Positions 1 through 7,186 are shown, numbered from the stretch's first letter. The stretch is DNA of 7,661 nucleotides from an uncultured Pirellulaceae bacterium (GCA_934255105.1 CAKQNH010000203.1:1-7661); one strand, 5' to 3'. Program-made: numbers and translations. Notes: generated from the letters alone by a model not told the origin.

Positions 1-372
1 GTGCTGAGTCACCGATACGAACGAGACGCTGAACTTATCGAAGGTCTCCATCACGCGGGCGAAGTCGAGCAGCGAACGGCTGAGTCGATCGACCTTGTAG
101 ACGACCACGCAATCGATCTTGCCGGCTTGGATGTCCTCCATCATTCGCTTGAGCGCCGGTCGTTCGATGTTGCCACCGGAGAAGCCTCCATCGTCGTACC
201 GATCAGGGACGAGTTCCCAGCCCTCATTGGCTTGGCTGCGAATGTAGGCCTCGCCAGCGTCGCGTTGCGAGTCGAGTGAGTTGTACTGTTGATCGAGCCC
301 TTCTTCGGTCGACTTGCGGGTGTAGATCGCACAGCGGATCGCTTTGGGGCGTTGTGTTGGCTTGTTGCTCAT
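1..372 (-). CDS. Large serine recombinase, N-terminal part (runs off left edge)
   Basis: Site-specific DNA recombinase of the resolvase/invertase superfamily. It cuts and rejoins DNA through a covalent 5'-phosphoserine link. Reading from the ATG at 372, 124 codons are open to the window edge. They cover the catalytic domain: [10 protein letters not shown] holds the presumed nucleophile Ser21, SLDSQR follows at 32-37, the D-x-G-x-SG segment lies at 61-66, and KVDRLSRS at 93-100 carries the conserved arginines. The spacing after the nucleophile fits the large serine recombinases of about 500-600 residues, whose remaining DNA-binding part would lie beyond base 1. The start is supported by GGGAG six bases upstream and by an ATGA overlap with the DUF2924 gene. 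The family assignment is firm. Whether it serves a prophage, a transposon or an integrated island cannot be told from here. Confidence 0.95.
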   Translation of the reverse strand, partial: MSNKPTQRPKAIRCAIYTRKSTEEGLDQQYNSLDSQRDAGEAYIRSQANEGWELVPDRYDDGGFSGGNIERPALKRMMEDIQAGKIDCVVVYKVDRLSRSLLDFARVMETFDKFSVSFVSVTQH

Positions 373-857
373 GCTCGTCTCCCGAGTCGAAAGAATAGAA
401 ATCCATTACAGTGTGAACCGCTAACTTCTTTTGCGATCGCCGTCAGCGATTTGTAGCGCCGGCCTTCGTATTCGAATCCTTCCTTCAAGACGATCACCCG
501 AATCATCTTCCCTTTGTATTGGCGCTCGACGATGTTTCCGGGCGGAGGCAATCTCGGGTCCCAATCCACAAACGAGTCGGGCTCGGGCGAAATCAGTTTC
601 ACGCCTTCAGAACTTGTCTTGCGTGGTGCAGTTACGCGCGTCTCCGCATCCTCAGCCAGCTCTGCCGCTTTCTTGAGAGCGGCCCTTGAAAGACCACCTT
701 CGTCATTGGCTTGTAATCGCCAAGCGATGCGCCGGATAAGGTATTGCTTGTTGCGGCTCCGGCATTCCTCCTTGAAGACCTGCTCGTAACGCTGGACCAA
801 TTGATTGACCGTTTTGTTTTGCAACTCCGCAATCTCGATGGTGACGTTGGGGCTCAT
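369..857 (-). CDS. DUF2924 family protein, recombinase partner
   Basis: A 162-residue soluble protein that I recognise as DUF2924, a family of unknown function usually found directly before large serine recombinases. The N-terminal half (about 1-75) is helical and basic, with [10 protein letters not shown] at 41-50. A linker rich in Pro, Glu and Asp spans about 78-110. The C-terminal half carries the family-typical stretch at about 122-157: a Val/Leu-rich strand, then [19 protein letters not shown], then the NGFLFF segment. The start at 857 has a strong GGAGGT five bases upstream. Its first codon overlaps the stop of the preceding gene (ATGA), and its own stop overlaps the recombinase start in the same way, so the three are probably translated as a coupled set. 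A DNA-binding or recombination-accessory role is inferred from context only. Confidence 0.9.
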   Translation of the reverse strand: MSPNVTIEIAELQNKTVNQLVQRYEQVFKEECRSRNKQYLIRRIAWRLQANDEGGLSRAALKKAAELAEDAETRVTAPRKTSSEGVKLISPEPDSFVDWDPRLPPPGNIVERQYKGKMIRVIVLKEGFEYEGRRYKSLTAIAKEVSGSHCNGFLFFRLGRRA

Positions 858-1069
858 TGGTCACCTCCAAGTTGCATTGGGTGTTGCGGAGCGACCGCTT
901 CCACGGCTTGGTTGATACCGCCAGTGTCTGACGACAGTTCTGGCTGTTGGGGCTCTTCGACTGACATGTGCGATTCGATCGCCTTGGCTGCCAACGGGCT
1001 CCTTTTGACCCGGATCACACCTCTGGCCAAGAGTGCTGCGATGTCTCTGTGTCTTGCTTCGTTGCTCAC
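854..1069 (-). CDS. Small unrecognised protein of the recombinase operon
   Basis: A 71-residue protein starting at GTG 1069. I do not recognise a named domain. The first 30 residues are basic and probably helical (RHRDIAALLARGVIRVKR). The rest is Ser/Glu/Gln/Pro-rich and looks disordered, and there is no signal peptide or membrane segment. It is supported as a real gene by a GGAGGT five bases before the GTG and by 4-nt overlaps on both sides: GTGA with the preceding gene and ATGA with DUF2924. Short basic proteins at this place in DUF2924/serine-recombinase operons are, to my knowledge, common but uncharacterised. A DNA-binding helper role is only a guess. Confidence 0.7.
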   Translation of the reverse strand: MSNEARHRDIAALLARGVIRVKRSPLAAKAIESHMSVEEPQQPELSSDTGGINQAVEAVAPQHPMQLGGDQ

Positions 1070-1388
1070 GAATTACCTCCGTTTTGGATGTCTTGTGCGT
1101 CGCCAAAACCCGGCGTTTTGGAGACGTCGGACACAGAGAGGGCTTTGTCGGAAACGAAAGCAAGCGGCTCGGGTAAAGAGTCTCCGAGATTGCCCAAAAC
1201 AGGTTGGGCTTCGTTGGAAAATCGGTCAGTCTCGCCCTGCAGTTCGCGGTCTGCAGCAACACATCTGTGGATGCCGCGAAGGATGATTTCCGCGATTGAT
1301 CGAAAGCGGACCGACGCCGGATCGCGTGGCAGCTCGCCATCATCAAGAAGATTGTCAAAAGAAAAAGCGTCGATGATTCCGCCTCCAT
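1066..1388 (-). CDS. Unrecognised first gene of the recombinase operon, apparent -1 frameshift near its start
   Basis: The best start is ATG 1388, with AAGG seven bases upstream. Its frame gives only nine sensible residues (MEAESSTLF) before the body of the gene continues in the -1 frame. That body is open from about 1362 to the TGA at 1066-1068, and its stop overlaps the GTG of the next gene (GTGA). Joined at the run of five T's on the coding strand (1362-1366), the product would be 107 residues: an acidic N terminus, a likely helix with VRFRSIAEIILRGIH, and a Ser/Asp-rich tail. The body frame has no ATG or GTG of its own upstream, and the ATG frame beyond the T-run reads as improbable sequence. 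Options are a sequencing or real indel, ribosomal slippage at the T-run, a non-standard start, or a start supplied by an inserted repeat. The function is unknown. Confidence 0.5.
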
Positions 1389-1485
1389 AGCTAGACCTTC
1401 GAGGGAACCGAAGTGGTGTCCCTCCCAGATCTATCTATGCAAAATGGCCGACGCGCGTCCCATTACCCACAATGCGAGTTCGCAT
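1380..1485 (-). repeat. Possible dispersed Rhodopirellula-type repeat
   Basis: This stretch can be read on the minus strand in several overlapping short frames. One gives MRTRIVGNGTRVGHFA and a stop (1485-1435), and another ends DRSGRDTTSVPSKV and a stop (about 1433-1390). These short peptides feel familiar to me as recurrent ends or starts of hypothetical proteins in Rhodopirellula genomes, which would make the DNA a dispersed non-coding repeat. That is recollection and has not been checked. The window itself contains only one copy. Borders are approximate. Confidence 0.35.
1472..1485. other. Perfect 6-bp-arm palindrome
   Basis: ATGCGA and TCGCAT face each other across a two-base centre. 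It lies about 85-95 bases upstream of the first start of the recombinase operon, a position where an operator could sit. It could equally be an internal piece of the suspected repeat. No clear -35/-10 pair could be assigned nearby. Confidence 0.4.
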
Positions 1486-1516
1486 CTTAGAGCTACTTAG
1501 CAGGGCAAACAGTGGG

Positions 1517-1554
1517 AAAAATACGAAATCGAAATTGTGGTTAGATTTTTCGAT
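1517..1554 (-). terminator. Weak terminator-like hairpin after the exporter operon
   Basis: On the minus strand, just past the stop of the last permease gene, ATCGAAA (1554-1548) pairs with TTTCGAT (1534-1528) across a 13-base loop. A short T-run follows at about 1521-1517. The stem is A/T-rich and the T-run is not directly adjacent, so this is only a candidate for the end of the exporter transcript. Confidence 0.35.
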
Positions 1555-1561
1555 GAGTCCG

Positions 1562-2695
1562 TCAAGGCTGCCGAAGCGCACTGACAATTGGTACGGTAGA
1601 AGCCTGAATTGCCGGAGCCACGCCTGCTAAGATTCCGACGAATACAGACACAATGGTGCCCGAGGTGGCTAGGCCTAGCGTTGGTCGGAACGCGATGGTC
1701 GCTCCCTCAGCGCCGATCGCAAAACCACCGAGACTCAGCGCGAGCATCGCAAGCAACGTCCCTGCTACTCCACCCACCACGCACAGGAGTGTGCTTTCGG
1801 TGAGAACCAGACGCATGGTGGTTAGTGGACGCACGCCGATGGTCTGCAGCACTGCGTATTCCTTGATGCGATCCTGGACACTCATAACCGTGGTAGTAGC
1901 CACAAGCGACAACACTAGGCCGACACACGCGTAGCCGAGCCAGTGGGCAAAGCCGATGAGGTCGACAAGATCCGAAAGGGTGCTGGCTTGGAACGCTCCC
2001 TTGCGACGCGTTTTAGTCGCGACAGAACCAGCTCGCAATTTTGAGTCGATCTCACTTGCCACGCGATCTGGATCGGCATCTTCGGTCAACAGGACCTCGT
2101 GCTGAGTAACCAGTCCGGCTGCGTCGAGGCCGCGGGTATACTGCAGAAAAGCGAGGCTCGTGTAAATGAGGTTTTCTTCGGAAGGCACCGTTGACGAAAA
2201 AAGTCCTGCTATCCGCACTGAAATATCACCAATTGAAAATTGGTCGCCGACTTTTAAGCCTCGACGATTCGCAACGTTGCGTCCGACGATGGCTGCATCG
2301 CGCTGCGATTGAAACTGTTGCCAGCTACCGCTCACGAGCGTGAGAGGTCGAGACTTTTGGATCTGCATGGGGTCGGCACCGTTGAACACCACGATGTCCA
2401 AGCTTGCTCGGCAGTTATTCGTCCACACTTGGATGGGCATAACATCGCGCACGCCACTAATCTCACGGATCTTCTTCGCATAATCCTCTGGCAAGCGACT
2501 AGTGGTTGGGCAAAAGCGATTTTCCTGGAACACAATCAAGCTGCGATCCGCATCCGAACCCGTCGTCAGCCGATGAAGCCCTTCTTGAACAGAGCCCACG
2601 AAACAAAAAACAAACATCGCTACCGCTGCTCCTGATACGGTCAGCAGCGTTCGAGTGCGGTGTCGCCACATTGTTTTCAAGACATAACCTATCAT
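1562..2695 (-). CDS. ABC exporter permease, FtsX/MacB type (second permease)
   Basis: Inner-membrane permease of 377 residues with the MacB/FtsX layout. Membrane helix 1 is at about 17-36, followed by a large periplasmic domain (about 40-245) and three C-terminal helices at about 250-272, 297-325 and 342-363. The cytoplasmic loop with [16 protein letters not shown] at 275-290 is the typical coupling element that contacts the ATPase. The periplasmic domain has Cys62 and Cys95, which could form a disulfide. The length is usual for a single-permease FtsX protein and lacks any fused ATPase, unlike true MacB. AAGGAG lies seven bases before the ATG, which overlaps the ATPase stop (ATGA). It is the last gene of the unit. 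Its partner is probably the ATPase encoded immediately upstream, perhaps as a heterodimer with the other permease. Confidence 0.93.
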   Translation of the reverse strand: MIGYVLKTMWRHRTRTLLTVSGAAVAMFVFCFVGSVQEGLHRLTTGSDADRSLIVFQENRFCPTTSRLPEDYAKKIREISGVRDVMPIQVWTNNCRASLDIVVFNGADPMQIQKSRPLTLVSGSWQQFQSQRDAAIVGRNVANRRGLKVGDQFSIGDISVRIAGLFSSTVPSEENLIYTSLAFLQYTRGLDAAGLVTQHEVLLTEDADPDRVASEIDSKLRAGSVATKTRRKGAFQASTLSDLVDLIGFAHWLGYACVGLVLSLVATTTVMSVQDRIKEYAVLQTIGVRPLTTMRLVLTESTLLCVVGGVAGTLLAMLALSLGGFAIGAEGATIAFRPTLGLATSGTIVSVFVGILAGVAPAIQASTVPIVSALRQP

Positions 2696-3384
2696 CGAAC
2701 TACTCCTTCGGCGCGAGCCAGGAACTTGCCCCGATCGAGAATTAATTGCTTCGTTGCAATGCCTGCGACGTTGCTATCGTGCGTGACCATCAACATCGTG
2801 ATGTTCAGTTCACGATTGAGTCTCTGCAGGAGTATTTGCACTTGATCGCTGGTTTCTGCATCCAGACTCCCAGTCGGCTCATCCGCCACGACAACTTTCG
2901 GATGCGCCACGATTGCACGAGCGATGCCAACGCGTTGTTCTTGTCCACCGGAAAGCTGGCGAGGATAGTGGTTTGCTCGATCGCTCAAGCCGACCGCTTC
3001 TAGGGCCAGTTCAACACGTTGCCTTCGTTGCGCGGAGGACAACTTCAACAGCAGCGTTGGAAGCTCAATATTCTCATAAGCGGTCAACACGGGAATGAGA
3101 TTGTGTGTCTGAAATATGTACCCAAGGTTGGCAGCTCTCCAATCAGCAAGCTGCGTGCGAGACAACTTGGTCACATCTGTCCCATCGACAGTGATTGTTC
3201 CCGCGTCGGGCCGGTCAATTCCGCTCACCAAGTTAAGCAGCGTGCTTTTACCGGTACCACTGGGACCCATTAAGGAGATGAACTCGCCTTCCTCAATGTC
3301 CATGCTAATGTTGTCAAGTGGCGTGATGGTCTCTTCGCCCTTACTAAAGCTCTTGCTTACACCACGAAGTTCTACGAGTGCCAT
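2692..3384 (-). CDS. ABC transporter ATPase, MacB/LolD type
   Basis: A 230-residue ATP-binding subunit that powers the exporter from the cytoplasmic side. All nucleotide-binding elements are visible: Walker [10 protein letters not shown] at 40-48, Q-loop Gln92 in YIFQTHN, signature LSGGQ at 144-148, Walker B VVVADEP with catalytic Glu169, D-loop SLD at 173-175 and switch His202 in VTHDS. The sequence and length fit the LolD/MacB/FtsE group that works with FtsX-type permeases. The only mild departure is Glu after LSGGQ, where Gln is commoner. The start ATG directly follows the adaptor stop codon (no spacer), with AGGA about nine bases upstream. Its stop overlaps the next permease start. It is the only ATPase in the window and probably serves both permeases. 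Confidence 0.96.
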   Translation of the reverse strand: MALVELRGVSKSFSKGEETITPLDNISMDIEEGEFISLMGPSGTGKSTLLNLVSGIDRPDAGTITVDGTDVTKLSRTQLADWRAANLGYIFQTHNLIPVLTAYENIELPTLLLKLSSAQRRQRVELALEAVGLSDRANHYPRQLSGGQEQRVGIARAIVAHPKVVVADEPTGSLDAETSDQVQILLQRLNRELNITMLMVTHDSNVAGIATKQLILDRGKFLARAEGVVR

Positions 3385-4950
3385 CTATTTCATTCCTATA
3401 ATTGGATCGTCGCTTGTCACATGCACCCTCGCACCATCTTGCAAGCCATCTCTTCCTGAAGCGATCAACTTATCTGTAACTCGGAGACCTGATTTGATTG
3501 CGATGAGGTCATCGGCCGTCTTACCACCTAATTCCACCGTGCGTTTTCTCGCAGTTGAATTCTCATCGACTATCCATAAAAACGATTGTGAATCGCTGGC
3601 CTGCACGAAAGACTCTGGAACGAATATGCGCTCCGCCTCTCGCATTGAATCCGACGATACGTCGCTTTTCGGAGCCAGAAAGGCGGCTGTGACGAGCATC
3701 TCGGGGCTCACGGATAGAGGTGGGTCAAGCAACTCAACCTTGACCTCCAATGTATTCTTTTGAATGTTCGCCGAGCTGGTGATCTGCAGCACTTGACCGT
3801 GGATTACATCGGCAGAAGAGGCGGTCTCAATGTTGACCTGCTGGCCCGGTGTGACCATTGGGACGTCCTCAAGTCGCACATCAACTCGCACCTGAAGTTT
3901 TTGTGGATCGTACATTTCGACAACCGTACTCGAGCTTTGTCCAGCCGTTGTCTCAAGACCCATGACTCGCGATCCAGGAGATGCGACCACTTTTAGAATG
4001 CGACCCTGCATCGGAGCGCGTACTGTGTTCCGATCGAGAGCAAGTTCCGCTTGACGTACTTGCAGCATGGCTTCGTTTCGATAAGCCACTGCCGATTGAA
4101 CCTTCGCTTCTGCTTCTTGCAGTTGCCGAGTCTCCTCTACCAGCAACTCCAATTGCCGTTCCAGGGCGTGAACGACTTCCTCGAGAGCACTGACTTCGCG
4201 TTCCAGATTAGGTTTACGTTGTTGCAACTCCTGCAAATTTGCCATTGCCATTGCATGATCATTCTCAGCTTTGGCGATCGTGTTATCTGAAATCGCTCCC
4301 CTGGCCGATTGTTTTCCTGACATGCTCGCAAGCGTGTATTTAACGCTTGATTCGGCCGCATCGATAAGGAAAGGTAGTTTGGCTAACTCCGTCTTTGATT
4401 TCGTTAGATTGCTCTTTGCATCGGCAAGCTGGATTCGCAGGTGCACAGGGTTTTCAAAGCGGATACGCGCAGCGGACAATTCCGCTTTTGCGCGATTGAG
4501 TTCACCCTCGCGGATTGCTAGAGCATTCTTCGATTGCTCAAGTACCAATTCCGCATCGATAGAAACCAATCGTGCGATTGGCTCCCCTTTTTGCACTGTT
4601 TGCCCGCCCACGACCATTAGCTCCTCGATAACACCGGGAGTCATCGCGGCTACGCTAATGGCGGTTGGACGAGGCTCGATCCAGCCTGGCGCTTGGAATA
4701 GCGTTGTACCTGCTTGCTGAAGCTCGGCTCGTTTTACAATCACCGGAACGACAGTCACTGAGCGAGCCGGCATAAAGCGAGTGCCCGCTGCAGCGAAAAA
4801 TAGCATCGCAAAGCCCAACAAAACGCCGACAGGCAATACATACCGCGACAACCATCGCCTCTTGTGTTGAAGTGATGGTGTTTTGGTTGCGCTGGTTGTC
4901 GGCGTACGATCTAGCGCCAGGCTGCTAAGATCTAGTTGTTCTTTTGCCAT
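3385..4950 (-). CDS. Membrane-fusion (periplasmic adaptor) protein, HlyD/MacA type
   Basis: Adaptor that would link the inner-membrane permeases to an outer-membrane exit. Numbered from the GTG at 4956 (523 residues), it has a cytoplasmic tail and one membrane helix at about 38-58. A lipoyl-like half at about 91-131 is followed by a long coiled-coil hairpin (about 135-308) and the second lipoyl half at about 309-335 (RAPMQGRI). A beta-barrel at about 350-430 (GQQVNIE) and a membrane-proximal domain follow to the end. The hairpin tip contains GAIS at 220-223, similar to TolC-docking adaptors. It is longer than MacA (about 370 residues), mainly because of the hairpin and N-terminal tail. I chose ATG 4950 (521 residues) since AGG sits nine bases before it. 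GTG 4956, which overlaps the lipoprotein stop, is the alternative. Confidence 0.93.
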   Translation of the reverse strand: MAKEQLDLSSLALDRTPTTSATKTPSLQHKRRWLSRYVLPVGVLLGFAMLFFAAAGTRFMPARSVTVVPVIVKRAELQQAGTTLFQAPGWIEPRPTAISVAAMTPGVIEELMVVGGQTVQKGEPIARLVSIDAELVLEQSKNALAIREGELNRAKAELSAARIRFENPVHLRIQLADAKSNLTKSKTELAKLPFLIDAAESSVKYTLASMSGKQSARGAISDNTIAKAENDHAMAMANLQELQQRKPNLEREVSALEEVVHALERQLELLVEETRQLQEAEAKVQSAVAYRNEAMLQVRQAELALDRNTVRAPMQGRILKVVASPGSRVMGLETTAGQSSSTVVEMYDPQKLQVRVDVRLEDVPMVTPGQQVNIETASSADVIHGQVLQITSSANIQKNTLEVKVELLDPPLSVSPEMLVTAAFLAPKSDVSSDSMREAERIFVPESFVQASDSQSFLWIVDENSTARKRTVELGGKTADDLIAIKSGLRVTDKLIASGRDGLQDGARVHVTSDDPIIGMK

Positions 4951-4952
4951 GA

Positions 4953-5471
4953 TCACTTACCTGGCCGAACAAACACTTGGTTGGCGGCCACGGTAAGGTT
5001 TCCTTGGTCATCACGCTTGGCTTTACCTTTGACAACCACCGTCGATAGTTCTTTGACCTTCAGTAGGTCACGAGCACTAGACGCAACTGGTTTGCCTGCC
5101 TCGTCAACGAGTTTGATCGTTGCGATATTTTCCTTAACTGCTTCCGTCTGACAGCAATAGTCCCACGGAGTTGGGCAACCTTCATCGTCCGCGCAGTAAG
5201 GCACCTTCGGATCGACAATCGTGAATGCCGCCAGTCCTTCAACAAAGGGCTTGCTTGATCCACCGATCAGACCAACAAGGGTAACTTCTTGTCCGTCTTC
5301 GCTCTTTGCTCGAGCTTCACCAACGGGCATGGCTCCCGTGGGCTCGCTTTCAACAAGAAAAGACGAGGTGGATTGGCTGGAATTCGCGGTCGGTGAGCTA
5401 CTGTCTTTCGACTGGCATCCGACAGATCCAAGAGTTAAAACGACCAACGCAATACTTGAAAGAACTTTCAT
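4953..5471 (-). CDS. Cysteine-containing lipoprotein, exporter partner of unknown function
   Basis: A 172-residue lipoprotein. Residues 1-18 are a signal peptide ending in a SVGC lipobox, so Cys19 would be lipidated. A Ser/Thr-rich linker runs to about 45. The folded part (about 58-170) alternates beta strands ([35 protein letters not shown]) in a way that resembles an OB-fold. A loop with Cys93, Cys99 and the pair Cys106-Cys107 (around PTPWDYCC) could bind a metal or form disulfides. I know similar planctomycete proteins only as hypothetical. GGAG lies eight bases before the ATG. It sits between the first permease (35 bp upstream) and the adaptor (4-nt overlap if the adaptor starts at its GTG), so it is probably an envelope component of, or substrate sensor for, the exporter. 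Confidence 0.85.
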   Translation of the reverse strand: MKVLSSIALVVLTLGSVGCQSKDSSSPTANSSQSTSSFLVESEPTGAMPVGEARAKSEDGQEVTLVGLIGGSSKPFVEGLAAFTIVDPKVPYCADDEGCPTPWDYCCQTEAVKENIATIKLVDEAGKPVASSARDLLKVKELSTVVVKGKAKRDDQGNLTVAANQVFVRPGK

Positions 5472-5506
5472 CTAAACGCTCCAAAACGAAAAAAGGATTT
5501 TCAAAA

Positions 5507-6661
5507 CTAAACAGCTTTAAGGCTCGCTGCGACTTCTGCTCGCAGTGCTTTTAATGCCGGTGGCAACGCACCAACGACACCTAATAACAGTCCGACACTG
5601 CAACCAATTAAGATTGCTACGCCGTCGATGCGTAACGTAAATGCACCCATCGTGAACCTCACTGCCATTCCATTCAGCACGGTCAGCGCGATCACTCCAG
5701 AAACGAGTGATCCAGCGGCAGAGAGAAGCACACCTTCTTGGATCAGACTGATCAAGATAGCGCGACGGCGGTAACCGATCGCCTGCAATGTCGCTATCTC
5801 CCGGACGCGGCCTGCAACCGCTCCGTACATCATGTTCAGTCCAGCGAATATTCCTGCACTGGACACCAGCACTACGACCAGCCAAGCCAACAATCGAACG
5901 GGCTTATAATGTTGTTGTAGCGTTGCGTAATACTCCGTTTCCGCTATCGCCCGAAGCTCGAGGTCTGTGCGTTCCTTACAAAACAATTCAACTTCAGCAG
6001 GTGAACCACTGGGCGATAAGAGCAACGCCACTAAACTAATGTCTTGCCGCTTTGATGCAGTTTGAAAATCGGACAACCTGCACCAAATCTCAGACTCATA
6101 AGCAGCACCCCCGGCAGCGAATCTTCCACTGATGTTCCACGAACGTCCCTCGAACTCAATGCTCTTTCCGATCGCGATTTCATCTTCGCTGCTCCCTAGC
6201 TTTGCGGCCGCCAATCGCCCTACCATTACCTCGCCGTCATTTGGCCAGTCACCATCGATCAACTGAACTGATCGTCGGACCAGTGGCGCGGCGAGAGTTA
6301 CACCCCGCACCAATCCCAATCCGCCTCCATTGTTCTCGCTCTTAACGTGTGTGCCTGCATATAACTCGGGCGACGCATGACTGAGCCCAAATCGCTTGAC
6401 AGTGCCATCTACACTGGCAGTTAATAAAGATGGTGTCCGGGCAGGGATGGATGAGTTCTCAATGTTCTCTTCCGAGTTCACCGAGTAAACCAATACGACG
6501 TTTTCATCGCCGCTTGCGGTCAACGACTGCTCAAGTCCGCGAATGAACCCGACCACCACGAACACCAACATCACGACAGTGGCCAGTGCCATCATCGTTA
6601 ATGCCGTGCGCACCGGTCGCCTGGCCAGATTGCGAACGCCGTATTCCCAGGGAAGCAGCAT
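5507..6661 (-). CDS. ABC exporter permease, FtsX/MacB type (first permease)
   Basis: Inner-membrane permease of 384 residues. It has one N-terminal helix (about 20-42), a periplasmic domain (about 45-255) and three C-terminal helices at about 257-279, 304-332 and 346-368. The coupling loop [17 protein letters not shown] at 284-300 is typical of FtsX-type permeases. It shares the fold plan with the other permease of the unit, but the periplasmic parts look unrelated in detail. That favours a heterodimer, as in LolC/LolE, over a recent duplication. The start [16 protein letters not shown] matches the usual beginning of the family, but there is no ribosome binding site: the eight bases ending one base before the ATG read ACCTCCTT, the reverse of one. 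It is the first gene of the compact exporter unit. Confidence 0.92.
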   Translation of the reverse strand: MLLPWEYGVRNLARRPVRTALTMMALATVVMLVFVVVGFIRGLEQSLTASGDENVVLVYSVNSEENIENSSIPARTPSLLTASVDGTVKRFGLSHASPELYAGTHVKSENNGGGLGLVRGVTLAAPLVRRSVQLIDGDWPNDGEVMVGRLAAAKLGSSEDEIAIGKSIEFEGRSWNISGRFAAGGAAYESEIWCRLSDFQTASKRQDISLVALLLSPSGSPAEVELFCKERTDLELRAIAETEYYATLQQHYKPVRLLAWLVVVLVSSAGIFAGLNMMYGAVAGRVREIATLQAIGYRRRAILISLIQEGVLLSAAGSLVSGVIALTVLNGMAVRFTMGAFTLRIDGVAILIGCSVGLLLGVVGALPPALKALRAEVAASLKAV

Positions 6662-6790
6662 GAAGGAGGTCTTACTTAGGCTGGATCATCACGCTGCGAA
6701 AAGTTTGCGCAGCACCGAATCTCAGCAAGTGAATCTGAATCGTTGTCCTAGCGAACAACGCTTAAAAGAAACGCAAAGGCGTTGGCTGGC
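6662..6790. other. Leader region of the exporter unit with two inverted repeats
   Basis: A 129-bp gap before the first permease gene. GCTGCG (6693-6698) and CGCAGC (6708-6713) form a perfect 6-bp stem with a 9-base loop. CGTTGT (6741-6746) and ACAACG (6755-6760) form a second stem with an 8-base loop. Neither is followed by a T-run on the minus strand, so they do not look like intrinsic terminators. They could be leader structures or operators. I cannot assign a promoter with confidence. Confidence 0.45.
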
Positions 6791-7186
6791 TCAGATCTGC
6801 CAAGATTGAAGCGCTATACGCGCATCGCTACCCGTGAATGCGTGCTTTACGACGATTCTCGAATGCCCATCAGCGAAAAACGAACTGACGGGGCTTTGTA
6901 AATCGATTTCAACCCGATGAAACCAGCAGATCCCATCGGAAGATTGTGGCAGCTCGACCGGACTAGCTACAATCGCCCCCTCACAAATGCAATTCTTGCA
7001 CTCGCAATCGCTATCGTGTGGCTCGGGGGCAGCTGGGATCTCCGTTTCCACGCAGTCAGAGCAACATTCGTACGTGGCGCAAGCACTTTCGACGCTGGAA
7101 GCTGGGAGCGGCTGGCAACCCAAGCAATTCAGCGGACAGGTCAACAAGTTGACGATTAAGAGTAGTGCTACTAGAGGGGACCTCAT
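6791..7186 (-). CDS. Small exported cysteine-rich protein, possibly metal-binding
   Basis: A 131-residue protein if started at ATG 7186. An N-terminal hydrophobic segment (about 4-16) serves as a signal peptide or membrane anchor, and LLTC at 14-17 could be a lipobox. There are 12 cysteines in all: C17, C21 and C24, then C36 and C41-C42-C45, then the dense CECKNCICEGAI stretch (C61, C63, C66, C68), then C87. Such spacing suits metal binding or a disulfide-rich fold. His and Asp residues (PHDSD) precede the dense cluster. I do not recognise a named family, though similar proteins near metal-efflux genes in planctomycetes seem familiar. The neighbour is a CDF transporter, which supports a metal link. 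The reading frame extends up to a TTG at 7228. GGAGGA abuts the ATG too closely, so the start is uncertain. Confidence 0.7.
   Translation of the reverse strand: MRSPLVALLLIVNLLTCPLNCLGCQPLPASSVESACATYECCSDCVETEIPAAPEPHDSDCECKNCICEGAIVASPVELPQSSDGICWFHRVEIDLQSPVSSFFADGHSRIVVKHAFTGSDARIALQSWQI

Larger units (their letters stand above)
1389..1561. other. Spacer between exporter operon and recombinase operon
   Basis: A 173-bp stretch without a supported gene. It holds the weak terminator hairpin, the palindrome and most of the suspected dispersed repeat. The promoter of the recombinase operon should lie here, but I see no convincing -35/-10 pair on the minus strand. Confidence 0.6.

Noticed and set aside
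744..1286. 180-codon plus-strand open frame
   Set aside because: It lies opposite the recombinase operon genes, lacks a ribosome binding site, and its composition (Arg, Ser, Cys and Trp rich) is typical of an antisense shadow.
861..1388. Continuous 175-codon minus-strand frame from ATG 1388
   Set aside because: Only its first nine codons look real. Beyond 1362 it runs out of frame over two better genes with their own ribosome binding sites and coupled stops, and its sequence looks like frame-shadow protein.
1389..1561. A recombinase attachment site with flanking direct repeats
   Set aside because: Only one copy of any candidate core is in the window, and the element's other end is not visible, so an att site cannot be supported.
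3116..3763. 215-codon plus-strand open frame
   Set aside because: It is fully antisense to the ABC ATPase start and the adaptor C terminus, both of which are certain. No recognisable domain.
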